This document shows positions 1 through 8,429 of a DNA stretch of 52,787 nt, in pieces. The stretch spans positions 1 through 52,787 of the forward strand of contig JAUNTQ010000012.1 of NCBI GenBank assembly GCA_030538605.1, given 5' to 3'. Source of the DNA: Pseudomonadota bacterium (lineage in GTDB: Bacteria; Pseudomonadota; Gammaproteobacteria; Burkholderiales; Burkholderiaceae_C). Both the position numbers and the translations under genes were made by a program. A model generated the notes under the pieces. That model worked only from the letters and a program-made list of their open reading frames with translations, was not told the DNA's origin and ran no database searches. The first letter of the stretch is position 1. Every line of letters starts with the position of its first letter.

Positions 1-352
1 AGTTGTCTGAGCGGCGAGAGCGAAGCGAACAAAGCGAGTTCTGCAGCGCCGCCCCGCGAACGAGCATCGCAGGTTGCCCGAAGCGCAGCGAAGGGACACG
101 GCCAGTGGGGCCGCCTTTTCTTGGGTTACTTGTCGTCGGCGGCGCAAAAGAAAGTGACTGCGCTGCCGGGCGCACATCCCGGCCAGCGACGCATCCATCA
201 CCCAACGCACCCAAAAAACAACTGCCGCTTGCCTCCCCAAAATCGCCACCCAAGCCCACCCGCCCCACACCGCCTCTGAGACAATCCCCCCTCCCGCCCG
301 CGCCCCCTCCCACGCGGGCTTATCCACTCCCTCTCACCGGACCCATCACAGC
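1..352. repeat. Gene-free left edge with repeat-like DNA
   Basis: This stretch holds no convincing gene; the open frame across it has low-complexity Pro/Ser/Arg composition. It contains short runs such as GCGAAGCGAACAAAGCGAG and a pair TTTTCTTGGGTTACTTG / CAAAAGAAAGTGACT near 115-160, which resemble intergenic filler common in high-GC proteobacteria. From about 190 to 350 it is C-rich and runs into the purF start. cvpA, often found upstream of purF, is not visible in these 352 bases. Confidence 0.4.
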
Positions 353-1831
353 ATGTGTGGCATCGTCGGCGTCGTCAGCAACGCACCCGTGAACCAGCTC
401 ATCTACGACGCGCTGCTGCTCTTGCAGCACCGCGGACAGGATGCAGCGGGCATCGTCACCCAGCAAGACCGCAAGTTCTTCATGCACAAGGCCAAAGGCA
501 TGGTGCGCGACGTGTTTCGCACCCGCAACATGCGTGCGCTGCCCGGCACTAGCGGCCTGGGCCAGGTGCGCTACCCCACGGCGGGCAACGCCTTCAGCGA
601 AGAAGAGGCCCAGCCCTTCTACGTCAACGCCCCCTTCGGCATCGTGCTGGTGCACAACGGCAACCTCACCAACGCCCACGCGCTGAAAGCCGAGCTGTTC
701 ACCACCGACCACCGCCACACCAACACCGAGAGCGACTCCGAAGTGCTGCTCGGCGTGCTGGCGCATGAGCTGGAAAAAGCCTCGCGCGGCACCAGCCTCG
801 GCCCTGACGAAGTGTTCGCCGCCGTCGCAGGCGTGCATCGGCGCGTGCGCGGCTCTTACGCCGTCATCGCCCACATCGCGGGCCGGGGCATGGTCGCCTT
901 TCGCGACCCCTACGGCATTCGCCCCTTGAGCCTGGGCCGCGGCGCGGACGGCACCGTCATGGTGGCCAGCGAAACCGTGGCGCTGGAAGGCAGCGGCCAC
1001 ACGCCCGAGCGCGACGTGGCCCCCGGCGAAGCGCTGTTCGTCACGCTGGACGGCACCGTGCATGCGCGCCAGTGCGCCGCGCACGCGCAGCTGTCGCCCT
1101 GCATCTTCGAATACGTCTACCTGGCCCGGCCTGATTCGGTGATGGACGGCATCTCGGTCTATCAGGCGCGGCTGAACCTGGGCAAGACGCTGGCGCAGCG
1201 CGTGGTCTCCATCGTGCCGCCCGACGAGATCGACGTGGTCATCCCCATCCCCGAATCCAGCCGCCCCAGCGCCACCGAGCTGGCGCGCCTGCTGGGCAAG
1301 CCCTACCGCGAAGGCTTCGTGAAGAACCGCTACGTGGGCCGCACCTTCATCATGCCGGGGCAGGCCGTGCGCAAGAAATCGGTGCGGCAAAAGCTCAACG
1401 CCATCGCCAGCGAATTCGAAGGCCGCAACGTGCTGCTGGTCGATGACTCCATCGTGCGCGGCACCACGTCGAAAGAGATCGTGCAAATGGCCCGCGAAGC
1501 CGGCGCGCGCAAGGTCTACATGGCCAGCGCCGCGCCCCCCGTGCGCTACCCCAACGTCTACGGCATCGACATGCCCACCAAGCAGGAGCTGGTGGCGCAC
1601 GACCGCACGGTGGAGCAGATCCGCGAAATCATCGGCGCCGACGCCCTCATCTACCAGGACGTGGCCGCCATGAAGCGCGCCGTCGGCCAGCTCAACCCGG
1701 CGGTGCAAGGCTTCGACGCCTCGTGCTTCGACGGCGTCTACGTCACCGGCGACATCACCGAAGGCGACATCGACCGCCTGAACCGGCAGCGCGTGCAAAC
1801 CGGCGATGACGATGGCGACGGCGAAGCGTGA
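353..1831 (+). CDS. purF: Amidophosphoribosyltransferase (PurF)
   Basis: This enzyme catalyses the committed step of de novo purine synthesis, transferring glutamine amide nitrogen to PRPP to give phosphoribosylamine in the cytoplasm. The protein begins MCGIVGVV, so after Met removal Cys2 is the N-terminal nucleophile of the class II glutaminase domain (about residues 2-235). The C-terminal half is a phosphoribosyltransferase fold with the PRPP-binding loop [13 protein letters not shown] at about residues 362-374. The length of 492 aa is normal. The start is fixed by the catalytic Cys. metZ follows in the same direction after a 109-bp gap holding a palindromic repeat, an order common in betaproteobacteria. 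Confidence 0.97.
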   Translation: MCGIVGVVSNAPVNQLIYDALLLLQHRGQDAAGIVTQQDRKFFMHKAKGMVRDVFRTRNMRALPGTSGLGQVRYPTAGNAFSEEEAQPFYVNAPFGIVLVHNGNLTNAHALKAELFTTDHRHTNTESDSEVLLGVLAHELEKASRGTSLGPDEVFAAVAGVHRRVRGSYAVIAHIAGRGMVAFRDPYGIRPLSLGRGADGTVMVASETVALEGSGHTPERDVAPGEALFVTLDGTVHARQCAAHAQLSPCIFEYVYLARPDSVMDGISVYQARLNLGKTLAQRVVSIVPPDEIDVVIPIPESSRPSATELARLLGKPYREGFVKNRYVGRTFIMPGQAVRKKSVRQKLNAIASEFEGRNVLLVDDSIVRGTTSKEIVQMAREAGARKVYMASAAPPVRYPNVYGIDMPTKQELVAHDRTVEQIREIIGADALIYQDVAAMKRAVGQLNPAVQGFDASCFDGVYVTGDITEGDIDRLNRQRVQTGDDDGDGEA

Positions 1832-1845
1832 TTGAATAAAAAGTG

Positions 1846-1921
1846 AGCTGCTTGCGTACGTTTTAAAACACTTTCAGATACATTTATATCTGAAAACGTT
1901 TTAAAACGTACGCAACCAGCT
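1846..1921. repeat. 76-bp palindromic element, copy A
   Basis: Near-perfect 76-bp inverted repeat between purF and metZ. The left arm begins AGCTGCTTGCGTACG and the right arm is its complement ending in AGCT, with an AT-rich centre (TTTCAGATA / TATCTGAAAA). It is first of five copies of almost identical length in this window. It lies just after the purF stop, so as RNA it would form a long hairpin and could end or attenuate transcription between purF and metZ. Confidence 0.85.
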
Positions 1922-1940
1922 ATCAAAACATTGATATCTC

Positions 1941-3164
1941 ATGGCAAGCGATCAAAACCTTCCCCCCGGCCTGCACCCCGACACGCTCGCCGTGCGCGTG
2001 GCCATCGAGCGCAGCCAGTACGGCGAAAACGCCGAGGCGCTCTACCTCACCACCGGCTTCGTGCAGCCCGACGCCGCCACCTCCGCCGCCCGCTTTCAAA
2101 GCGGCGACGGCTACACCTACGCGCGCACCTCCAACCCCACCGTCACCGCCTTCGAGCGCCGCCTGGCCGCGCTCGAAGGCACCGAAGCGGCCATCGGCAC
2201 CGCCAGCGGCATGGGCGCCATCCTGCTCATGATCCTGGCCCTGCTCAAAAGCGGCGACCACGTCATCCTCTCGCGCTCCATGTTCGGCTCCACCCTCAGC
2301 CTGTTCGCCAAAGAGTTCGGCAAATTCGGTGTCGAAACCACCTTCGTTTCGCAAACCGACGTGGCCGAATGGCGCGCCGCCGTGCGCCCCCACACGCGCC
2401 TTCTGTTCGCCGAAACCCCCACCAACCCCCTCACCGAAGTCTGCGACATCGCCGCCCTGGCCGCCATCGCCCACGACGCAGGCGCGCTGCTGGCCGTAGA
2501 CAACGCCTTCGCCACCCCCGTGCTGCAAAGGCCCGTGCAACTGGGGGCCGACATCGTCATGCACTCCGGCACCAAATACCTCGACGGGCAAGGCCGCGTC
2601 ATGGCCGGCGCGCTGTGCGCCAGCCGCGCGCTCGTGGTGGACAAATTCGCCCCCATCATGCGCACCGCAGGCATGGTGCTCTCGCCCTTCAACGCCTGGG
2701 TCGTGCTCAAGGGGCTTGAAACCCTGTCCATCCGCGTCAAGGCCCAGTGCGACAACGCGCTGGCCGTCGCCCGCTGGCTCGAAGCCCATCCCGCCGTCGC
2801 GCGCGTCTACTACCCCGGCCTGCCCTCGCACCCGCAGCACGCGCTGGCCATGCACCAGCAAGGCGGCCTGGGCGGCGGCGTGCTCAGCTTCGTGCTGAGC
2901 GGCGACACGCCCGCGCACGCCCGCGCCAAGGCGTTTCACGTCATCGACCAGTGCCGCCTGCTCTCAGTCGCCACCAACCTGGGCGACACCAAAACCATCA
3001 TCAGCCACTCGGCCAGCACCTCGCACGGACGCCTCGCGGAAGACCAGCGCCAGGCCGCCGGCATCAGCCAAGGGCTGATCCGCCTGGCCGTCGGCCTGGA
3101 ACACGTGCCCGACGTGCTGGCCGACCTCTCGCGCGGACTCGACAGCTGCGCCAGCGTTGCCTGA
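1941..3164 (+). CDS. metZ: O-succinylhomoserine sulfhydrylase (MetZ)
   Basis: PLP-dependent Cys/Met-metabolism enzyme that makes homocysteine from O-succinylhomoserine and sulfide. The 407-aa sequence has the family signature LTTGFVQPDAATSAARF near the N-terminus and the PLP-lysine motif MHSGTKYLDGQGR, where K212 should be the Schiff-base lysine. The motif SATNLGDTKTIISHSAST near the C-terminus is typical of the MetZ/MetB group. Position after purF and the overall sequence favour MetZ over cystathionine gamma-synthase, although the two cannot be fully separated by eye. The ATG at 1941 gives the conserved N-terminus. Confidence 0.9.
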   Translation: MASDQNLPPGLHPDTLAVRVAIERSQYGENAEALYLTTGFVQPDAATSAARFQSGDGYTYARTSNPTVTAFERRLAALEGTEAAIGTASGMGAILLMILALLKSGDHVILSRSMFGSTLSLFAKEFGKFGVETTFVSQTDVAEWRAAVRPHTRLLFAETPTNPLTEVCDIAALAAIAHDAGALLAVDNAFATPVLQRPVQLGADIVMHSGTKYLDGQGRVMAGALCASRALVVDKFAPIMRTAGMVLSPFNAWVVLKGLETLSIRVKAQCDNALAVARWLEAHPAVARVYYPGLPSHPQHALAMHQQGGLGGGVLSFVLSGDTPAHARAKAFHVIDQCRLLSVATNLGDTKTIISHSASTSHGRLAEDQRQAAGISQGLIRLAVGLEHVPDVLADLSRGLDSCASVA

Positions 3165-3167
3165 TAT

Positions 3168-3222
3168 ATATTCAATAGCTGCCTGCGCTTGATACACAAG
3201 CGCCAAAGCCTGAAGTGAAACA
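3168..3222. repeat. Dispersed 'AGCTGCCTGCGCTTG' repeat, copy 1
   Basis: Short intergenic element starting just after the metZ stop: ATAGCTGCCTGCGCTTG, an imperfect CAAGCGC complement, then a tail reading AAAGCCTGAAGTG. Related copies in this window lie near 15066, 39594, 48141 and 52255. I recognise the motif as a common Comamonadaceae intergenic repeat. It differs from the 76-bp palindromes, though both families carry AGCTGCTTGCG at an end. Confidence 0.6.
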
Positions 3223-3254
3223 TGACCCTCGCTTCGCTCAATGACTGGCGCTGG

Positions 3255-3319
3255 CGCGCCATGACAAATGACGAAAACAGCCATGCAGGCTGATCTGCTT
3301 CGTCATTTGTCATGCGCCA
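3255..3319. terminator. Hairpin between metZ and gltX
   Basis: Inverted repeat with arms ATGACAAATGACGAA and TTCGTCATTTGTCAT around about 27 bases, extended by GGCGC/GCGCC. There is no clear U-tract, so it may be a degenerate repeat or a weak terminator. It separates metZ from gltX. Confidence 0.5.
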
Positions 3320-3376
3320 CAGGCGCGGTCATTCGTCATGCGATGCGGATGGCATGCAGCGCCATGGACAACTGAA

Positions 3377-4786
3377 ATGACCCCCAACACATCGCCCCCC
3401 ACCCCCCGCGTGCGCACCCGCTTCGCCCCATCGCCCACCGGCTTCATCCACCTGGGCAACATCCGCTCCGCGCTCTACCCCTGGGCCTTCGCCCGCGCGC
3501 AAGGCGGCGACTTCATCCTGCGCATCGAAGACACCGACCTCGAACGCTCCACCCAGGCCGCCGTCGACGTCATCCTCGAAGGCATGCAATGGCTCGGCCT
3601 CACCCCCGACGAAGGCCCCATCTACCAGATGCAGCGCATGACGCGCTACAAGGAAGTTCTGGCCCAACTGCAAGCCGCAGGCCACGTCTACCCCTGCTAC
3701 ATGAGCGTGGCCGAACTCGACGCCCTGCGCGAGCGCCAAATGGCCGCCAAACAAAAACCCCGCTACGACGGCACCTGGCGGCCCGAGCGCGGCAAGACCC
3801 TTCCGCCCGTACCCGAAGGCGTGCAACCCGTGCTGCGCTTTCGCAACCCGCAAGGCGGCGTCGTCGCCTGGGACGACAAAGTCAAAGGCCGCATCGAAAT
3901 CGCCAACGACGAACTCGACGATCTCGTCATTGCTCGCCCCGATGGAACGCCCACCTACAACTTCTGCGTCGTCGTCGATGACATCGACATGCGCATCACC
4001 CACGTCATCCGTGGCGACGACCACGTCAACAACACCCCGCGCCAGATCAACATCTTCCGCGCCCTCGGCCACGAGCCGCCCGTCTACGCCCACCTGCCCA
4101 CCGTGCTGAACGAGCAGGGCGAGAAACTGAGCAAACGCGGCGGCGCCAAAGCCGTCACCCAATACCGCGACGAAGGCTTTCTGCCCGACGCCATGCTCAA
4201 CTACCTCGCCCGCCTCGGCTGGAGCCACGGCGACGACGAAATCTTCAGCCGCGCGCAATTCATCGAGTGGTTCAACCTCGACCACCTCGGCAAAAGCGCC
4301 GCCCAGTTCGACGAAGCCAAACTGCGCTGGGTCAACGCCCAGCACCTCAAGGCCATGCCCGACGCCGACCTCGCCCCCCTGGTCGCCGCCCAACTGCACA
4401 CCCGCGGCATCACCGCCGACGAACGCCTGCCCGCCATCTGCGCCCTCTTCAAGGACCGCTGCGACACCACCGTCGCCCTGGCCGACTGGGCCGCGCGCTA
4501 CTACACCGACGTGCACCCCACAGCGCAAGATGTGGCCCAGCACGTCACCGACGCCGTCAAACCCGCCATCGCCGCGCTCGCCGACCGCCTGGCCACGGCC
4601 GAGTGGACGGCCCCCGCCATTGGCACCGCGCTCAAGCAAACCCTGGCCGAACACGGCCTGAAAATGCCCCAGCTCGCCATGCCCGTGCGCGTGCTCGTCA
4701 TGGGCACCCCGCAAACCCCCTCGGTCGATGCCATGCTCGCGTTGCACCAGCGCGAAAAAATTCTGGCCCGCTTGCGCGCCGCTTGA
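3377..4786 (+). CDS. gltX: Glutamate--tRNA ligase
   Basis: Class I aminoacyl-tRNA synthetase that charges tRNA-Glu. The HIGH-type signature appears as FIHLGN at residues 23-28 after RFAPSPTG, and the KMSKS-type loop as KLSKR at 250-254. The C-terminal third is the helical anticodon-binding region. An open frame extends upstream to 3338, but its extra 13 residues ([13 protein letters not shown]) lie in repeat-like DNA and do not look like the family, so I start at ATG 3377. That gives 469 aa, a normal length. A tRNA cluster that includes tRNA-Glu follows directly. Confidence 0.95.
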   Translation: MTPNTSPPTPRVRTRFAPSPTGFIHLGNIRSALYPWAFARAQGGDFILRIEDTDLERSTQAAVDVILEGMQWLGLTPDEGPIYQMQRMTRYKEVLAQLQAAGHVYPCYMSVAELDALRERQMAAKQKPRYDGTWRPERGKTLPPVPEGVQPVLRFRNPQGGVVAWDDKVKGRIEIANDELDDLVIARPDGTPTYNFCVVVDDIDMRITHVIRGDDHVNNTPRQINIFRALGHEPPVYAHLPTVLNEQGEKLSKRGGAKAVTQYRDEGFLPDAMLNYLARLGWSHGDDEIFSRAQFIEWFNLDHLGKSAAQFDEAKLRWVNAQHLKAMPDADLAPLVAAQLHTRGITADERLPAICALFKDRCDTTVALADWAARYYTDVHPTAQDVAQHVTDAVKPAIAALADRLATAEWTAPAIGTALKQTLAEHGLKMPQLAMPVRVLVMGTPQTPSVDAMLALHQREKILARLRAA

Positions 4787-4801
4787 AATTCGTTATATAC
4801 T
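4772..4801 (+). promoter_or_regulatory. Candidate sigma70 promoter for the tRNA cluster
   Basis: A -35-like TTGCGC at 4772-4777 and a -10-like TATACT at 4796-4801 are 18 bp apart and end about 19 bp before tRNA-Ala. They overlap the 3' end of gltX and the short gap after it. The local drop in GC around the -10 supports the call. Confidence 0.5.
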
Positions 4802-4820
4802 GCGAGGCTCGACACCAAAC

Positions 4821-4896
<76 letters not shown>

Positions 4897-4922
4897 AGGT
4901 TTTCGAGAAAAGTCCAGGTTTT

Positions 4923-4998
4923 GACCCTATCGTCTAGAGGCCTAGGACATCACCCTTTCACGGTGAGTACCGGGGTTCGAATCCCCGTAGGGTCGCCA
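4923..4998 (+). tRNA. tRNA-Glu (anticodon TTC)
   Basis: 76-nt cloverleaf with encoded CCA. The acceptor GACCCTA pairs with TAGGGTC. The anticodon loop CTTTCAC gives TTC. The D-arm region ATCGTCTAGAGGCCTAGGAC is typical of bacterial tRNA-Glu. It lies 26 nt after tRNA-Ala and close to gltX, whose product charges it. Confidence 0.96.
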
Positions 4999-5045
4999 AG
5001 TTTGGCTGCACTTGGCTCGCAAGAGCGCAAAGCAGCTGCCAGCGC

Positions 5046-5122
5046 GGAGTGGTAGTTCAGTTGGTCAGAATACCGGCCTGTCACGCCGGGGGTCGCGGGT
5101 TCGAGCCCCGTCCACTCCGCCA
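5046..5122 (+). tRNA. tRNA-Asp (anticodon GTC)
   Basis: 77-nt cloverleaf with encoded CCA. Acceptor arms GGAGTGG/CCACTCC and anticodon loop CTGTCAC give anticodon GTC. The T-arm reads GGGTTCGAGCCCC. Last tRNA of the cluster. Confidence 0.96.
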
Positions 5123-5130
5123 AAAAAATC

Positions 5131-5170
5131 AACGGGTTACAGTAGAAATGCTGTAACCCGTTTTGTTTTT
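5131..5170 (+). terminator. Rho-independent terminator after the tRNA cluster
   Basis: A stem of AACGGGTTACAG pairs with CTGTAACCCGTT around an 8-base loop and is followed by TTGTTTTT. It lies 8 nt after tRNA-Asp and ends the three-tRNA transcript before ribD. Confidence 0.9.
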
Positions 5171-5263
5171 CAGATTCCAGATATCGCGTTTTGGAATCAG
5201 GCTTCGCACCGCCGCCCTGTTTGTTTCGTGGCCCACCTTCCCCCGCTTTCAGACCCCGTACAC

Positions 5264-6367
5264 ATGCGCCAGGCGCTTGATCTGGCGCGGCAGGCGCGCT
5301 GGCATTGCCCGCCCAACCCGGCTGTCGGCTGCGTGCTGGTGAATGAGACGGGCGAGGTGATCGGCGCCGGTCACACCCAGCCCGTGGGGCAGGCGCATGC
5401 GGAGGTCATGGCCTTGCGCGATGCGGCGGCCCGCGGGCATGCCACGGCGGGTGCCACGGCTTACGTGACGCTGGAGCCGTGCGCGCACCAGGGCCGCACC
5501 GGCCCGTGCTGCGATGCGCTGGTGGCGGCGGGCGTGCGGCGCGTGGTGGCAGCGGTGCAAGACCCCAACCCGCGCGTGGCCGGTCAGGGCTTTGCGCGGC
5601 TGCGCGCGGCGGGCGTGGCGGTGGCGCTGGGCACGGCAGCGCAGGCCCACGAAGCGCGCGAGTTGAACATCGGCTTTTTCCACCGCATGACGCATGGTCT
5701 GCCCTGGGTGCGCATGAAGGTGGCCAGCTCGCTTGACGGGCGCACGGCCTTGCCCAATGGCGTGAGCCAGTGGATCACCTCGCCCGAGGCGCGCGCCGAT
5801 GGGCATGCCTGGCGCGCGCGTGCCTGCGCGGTGTTGACCGGCATTGGCACTGTGCTGGAAGACAACCCACGGCTGGACGCGCGCTTGCCCGGCGTCGCGC
5901 GCCAGCCCGTGCTGGTGCTGGTGGACAGCCGCCTGCAAACCCCGCTGGATGCCGCGCTGTGGCAGGTGGCCGGGCGGCAGGTGCTGGTTTACACCGCCGA
6001 AGAGGATTCAGCCCGCCACCAGCCGCTGCTGGCGCGCGGGGCCGAGGTGGTGCCGCTGCCGGATGTGCGCGGCAAGGTCGATCTGGCGGCCATGCGGCGC
6101 GACCTGGCGCGGCGCGAGCTGAACGAGGTGCATGTCGAAGCCGGCTTCAAGCTCAATGGCTCCCTGCTGCGCGAGGCGCTGGTGGATGAGCTGCTGCTGT
6201 ACCAGGCACCGCTGCTGCTGGGCGAGGGCGCAGGCGTGGCCGCGGTGGGGCCGCTGCACGCCCTGGCGCAGGGCGTGCGAATGGCATGGGCGGGGGCGCA
6301 GCCGGTGGGGCCTGACATGCGGGTTTTGGCCCGCGTGCTGCCGCGCGAAGGTGAGGACAGTGCGTAG
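5264..6367 (+). CDS. ribD: Bifunctional deaminase/reductase RibD
   Basis: Riboflavin synthesis enzyme. The N-terminal domain deaminates diaminohydroxyphosphoribosylaminopyrimidine and the C-terminal domain reduces the ribosyl side chain with NADPH. The deaminase zinc site is visible as HAEVMAL and PCAHQGRTGPCC within the first 90 residues. The reductase domain starts around WVRMKVASSLDGR and continues to the end. ATG 5264 gives 367 aa, a usual length. The open frame runs back into tRNA-Asp, which rules out the earliest starts, and a GTG about 36 bp upstream is an alternative. Neighbouring rib genes are not in the window. Confidence 0.93.
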   Translation: MRQALDLARQARWHCPPNPAVGCVLVNETGEVIGAGHTQPVGQAHAEVMALRDAAARGHATAGATAYVTLEPCAHQGRTGPCCDALVAAGVRRVVAAVQDPNPRVAGQGFARLRAAGVAVALGTAAQAHEARELNIGFFHRMTHGLPWVRMKVASSLDGRTALPNGVSQWITSPEARADGHAWRARACAVLTGIGTVLEDNPRLDARLPGVARQPVLVLVDSRLQTPLDAALWQVAGRQVLVYTAEEDSARHQPLLARGAEVVPLPDVRGKVDLAAMRRDLARRELNEVHVEAGFKLNGSLLREALVDELLLYQAPLLLGEGAGVAAVGPLHALAQGVRMAWAGAQPVGPDMRVLARVLPREGEDSA

Positions 6368-6369
6368 AG

Positions 6370-6412
6370 GCACCAAAAGGGCGTGACCCTGGCGGGGCAC
6401 ACCCTTTTGGCG
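6370..6412. terminator. Convergent hairpin after ribD
   Basis: Inverted repeat CACCAAAAGGGCGTG / ACACCCTTTTGGCGC, 3 nt after the ribD stop and 19 nt from the end of the opposing gene. The A/T-rich ends flanking a GC core suit a bidirectional terminator. Confidence 0.65.
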
Positions 6413-6430
6413 CTTTCGCAGCGCTGACGC

Positions 6431-6778
6431 TTACTTGTCCTTGGCGGCTTTCTTGGCATCGTCCTTGCCGGCTTCCGGCTTGGCGGACTCGTCTTTCTTC
6501 TGGCCGCCTTTTTTGCCCGCGCCTTTGCCGGTGTCGAGCACGGCCAGTTGCATGGACACGTCGAACAGCTTGGCCTTGCTGGCGTAGTGGCGATCCAGAC
6601 GCCACTCGTCGAGGATTTCGAGCGCCAGCTTGAAGCGGTCGAGATCCAGCATGTAGAGGTCGGAGACGACGAATTCGCCCTCGGACTCAAGCGCCAGCAC
6701 GAGACGCGAGAGGGTTTTGGCCTGTGCGTCTTCGGGTTTACGCTCAATGTACTTCCGGGCTTCCTTGATGGCGCGCAT
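6431..6778 (-). CDS. Hypothetical protein with charged Lys/Ala tail
   Basis: A 115-aa protein of no family I can name. The N-terminal about 85 residues (MRAIKEARKYIERKPEDAQ through DVSMQLAVLDTG) look helical and globular. The last about 30 residues are low-complexity Lys/Ala/Asp/Gly (KGAGKKGGQKK onwards) and probably disordered; such basic tails often contact nucleic acids, but that is inference. It stands alone, convergent with ribD. Codon use matches the neighbours and the frame is clean, so I regard it as a real gene. Confidence 0.7.
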   Translation of the reverse strand: MRAIKEARKYIERKPEDAQAKTLSRLVLALESEGEFVVSDLYMLDLDRFKLALEILDEWRLDRHYASKAKLFDVSMQLAVLDTGKGAGKKGGQKKDESAKPEAGKDDAKKAAKDK

Positions 6779-7133
6779 GCGGTCAATCCTTGGGGGCTGT
6801 GTGAGAGGGCAGTGAGGCCTGTCGCCAAGCTGCCGGGGGCGACCATGGTGACAGACATCGTTACGAACGGGCGATGGGATGGTCAGGGAAAACCCTGAGC
6901 AAAGGGCTTGTAACCGAACGCAGCGCGATCCTAGCGGATGCGCAAGCAGCTTGCCATCGCATCATGTGTCTGTCATTTTTTTGAAATAAATAACAGACGC
7001 AATGGCTTGCGCCTGCCCGAAGGGGGTTGGCCCTTTGCAGGAGGTCAAATTCCTGCTTGGTGAAGGTGGGAATGAGTGCCGGCAAAAGACTGTCGGGGCG
7101 TGAGGAGAGCAGACAACGGAGCTTGTCGGCGGG
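6779..7133. other. Gene-poor 355-bp gap
   Basis: No convincing gene. A short leftward frame at 6861-7085 has no recognisable family. The region is less GC-rich than its surroundings. It holds a dyad GTCTGT (6968-6973) / ACAGAC (6993-6998) around an AT-rich centre with a T-run, and a small CAGGG-AAAA-CCCTG hairpin near 6884-6896. The AT-rich dyad could be part of the promoter of the leftward gene at 6431-6778 or of a terminator for the ATP-grasp gene. Confidence 0.4.
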
Positions 7134-7907
7134 CTACAACCGCGCGTTGACAGCCTGGACAATTCGGCCAACGTCGCATGCGTAGACACCAGCGGAATTC
7201 GCGGAGTTCAGCTCGAGCACCCGCAGGCCACCTGCCGTCACCGCAACATCCAGGGTGAACGCGTCGTTCGGCCGCCAGAGCCGGGCACACTCCTTGGCAT
7301 ATTGGAAGACGGCCTGTGGCACTTCGCTTGCGACAGACAAGCGGTCACCGACCTTGTATCTCGATCCGGTCACCACCTCTCCTCCGACGACGAACATGCG
7401 GAACTCGGCTTCAATCTGCGTCAGCGGAGCCATCACGACACGGTCGGTGGGGCGCAGCGTCACATCGGGCGCATCAGCCACCTTTGCTACGCCCGCCCGA
7501 AAGTCTTCCAGCTCTTGCCACGTCATCACGGATCCAGCGAACGACTTGTTGTCCAGCGCGGGACGGATGAAGAACTGATCCCAGACGCGCGTCAGCTTAT
7601 CGAGCGGACGGCAGACAGCGTCAGCATTCAGCGCCAGTCGACCGTAGCGGGCAAGCATCAGCTCGTAATCCAGCCCTTCGTCAAGGTAGCCGGGCTGCCA
7701 CCCGCGAGCTTTGGCCACGTGGCCAAGCCCTGTGCTGCCGTAGACAAAGATGCGGCATGACGACAAGCCGGCAGGCTCCTTCGCCAGCTCGTGAAAAAAC
7801 GGCACCAGGCTGACCAGGCTGTAGCTTGTCTGCTGCTCCTGCAGCGCTCGCTCGAAACGAGAAAGGTCTGCGGGATTGATGAGATTTCTCTGCAAAATCC
7901 AATGCAC
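7134..7907 (-). CDS. ATP-grasp domain protein, R2K-like
   Basis: A 257-aa protein resembling the R2K clade of ATP-grasp enzymes (DUF4343-type), which join a carboxylate to an amine or similar nucleophile using ATP. Visible landmarks are DQFFIRPALDNKSFAG around residues 110-126, RVVMAPLTQIEAEFRMFVV (acidic metal-binding strand) and the C-terminal FTLDVAVTAGGLRVLELNSAN, which carries the D..E..N residues expected for Mg-ATP binding. No substrate can be inferred; relatives occur alone in phages and bacteria. Its base composition is clearly lower in GC than the flanking genes, and it lies on the 3' side of tRNA-Arg, suggesting acquisition by transfer. Confidence 0.75.
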   Translation of the reverse strand: MHWILQRNLINPADLSRFERALQEQQTSYSLVSLVPFFHELAKEPAGLSSCRIFVYGSTGLGHVAKARGWQPGYLDEGLDYELMLARYGRLALNADAVCRPLDKLTRVWDQFFIRPALDNKSFAGSVMTWQELEDFRAGVAKVADAPDVTLRPTDRVVMAPLTQIEAEFRMFVVGGEVVTGSRYKVGDRLSVASEVPQAVFQYAKECARLWRPNDAFTLDVAVTAGGLRVLELNSANSAGVYACDVGRIVQAVNARL

Positions 7908-8176
7908 GGTGTTTTGACTCTCCTTGGCTGCGGAGCGGGTGCAGCGCCCAGGCCCGGAAAGCGCAGGGGACGGACTCCCGTCTCGTCGGCTCCATTCCTG
8001 CGCTCAAACAACCAGCCAGATCACTCGTTGCCCGCGTGTCCTGCGCCAGAAGATCGAACACCTGCTGCCTCACGACCGAGTGCGCAGATGAACCACGCGA
8101 AAGTCGTCAAAACGCTTGGGCAGATCGTGCCGAGGGATGGCTGCGCGGAGGCGAAATGCAGGGTATTCGAGTTTGG

Positions 8177-8253
8177 TGGCCTGCCCGGAGGGACTCGAAC
8201 CCCCGACCTGCTGCTTAGAAGGCAGCTGCTCTATCCAGTTGAGCTACGGGCAG
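8177..8253 (-). tRNA. tRNA-Arg (anticodon TCT)
   Basis: 77-nt cloverleaf read leftward with encoded CCA. The acceptor CTGCCCG pairs with CGGGCAG. Anticodon stem GCTGC/GCAGC encloses loop CTTCTAA, giving TCT. The T-arm reads GGGGGTTCGAGTCCCTC. Its 3' end faces the low-GC ATP-grasp gene. I saw no second copy of the tRNA 3' end nearby that could be an attachment site. Confidence 0.95.
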
Positions 8254-8272
8254 AAGACAAATGCGGCAGCGG

Positions 8273-8298
8273 CAAAAAAGGCCCGTTGGCGCGGGCCT
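8273..8298 (-). terminator. Terminator downstream of the AraC-type gene
   Basis: Read leftward, a GGCCCGCGCC/GGGCC hairpin is followed by TTTTTT. It lies between the regulator stop (8430) and tRNA-Arg, so it should end the regulator transcript. Confidence 0.75.
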
Positions 8299-8429
8299 GG
8301 GCACATGGGGGCAGCAGCCGAATGCGCTTTCAACCCGCGCCCACCGCAAGGCCAAGCCGGCAAGTGTACACGTCGCCTTCTGCTGAGACGACGCCTAGCG
8401 GGCGCGCTGGCCGTGCCAAAAAAGTGCTT

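Noticed and set aside
3..392. Rightward open frame at the left edge
   Set aside because: Runs through repeat-like DNA into purF in another frame; low-complexity, no RBS or family.
320..1798. Long leftward open frame opposite purF
   Set aside because: Mirror frame caused by high GC codon bias; His/Val/Gly-rich translation with no family features. The same applies to the long antisense frames opposite gltX, ACAD, the kinase, D-2-hydroxyacid DH, xseA and the molybdenum subunits.
6779..8253. Integrated element using tRNA-Arg as attachment site
   Set aside because: No integrase and no second copy of the tRNA 3' end seen; only composition supports transfer, so it is reported as a possibility and not as an element.
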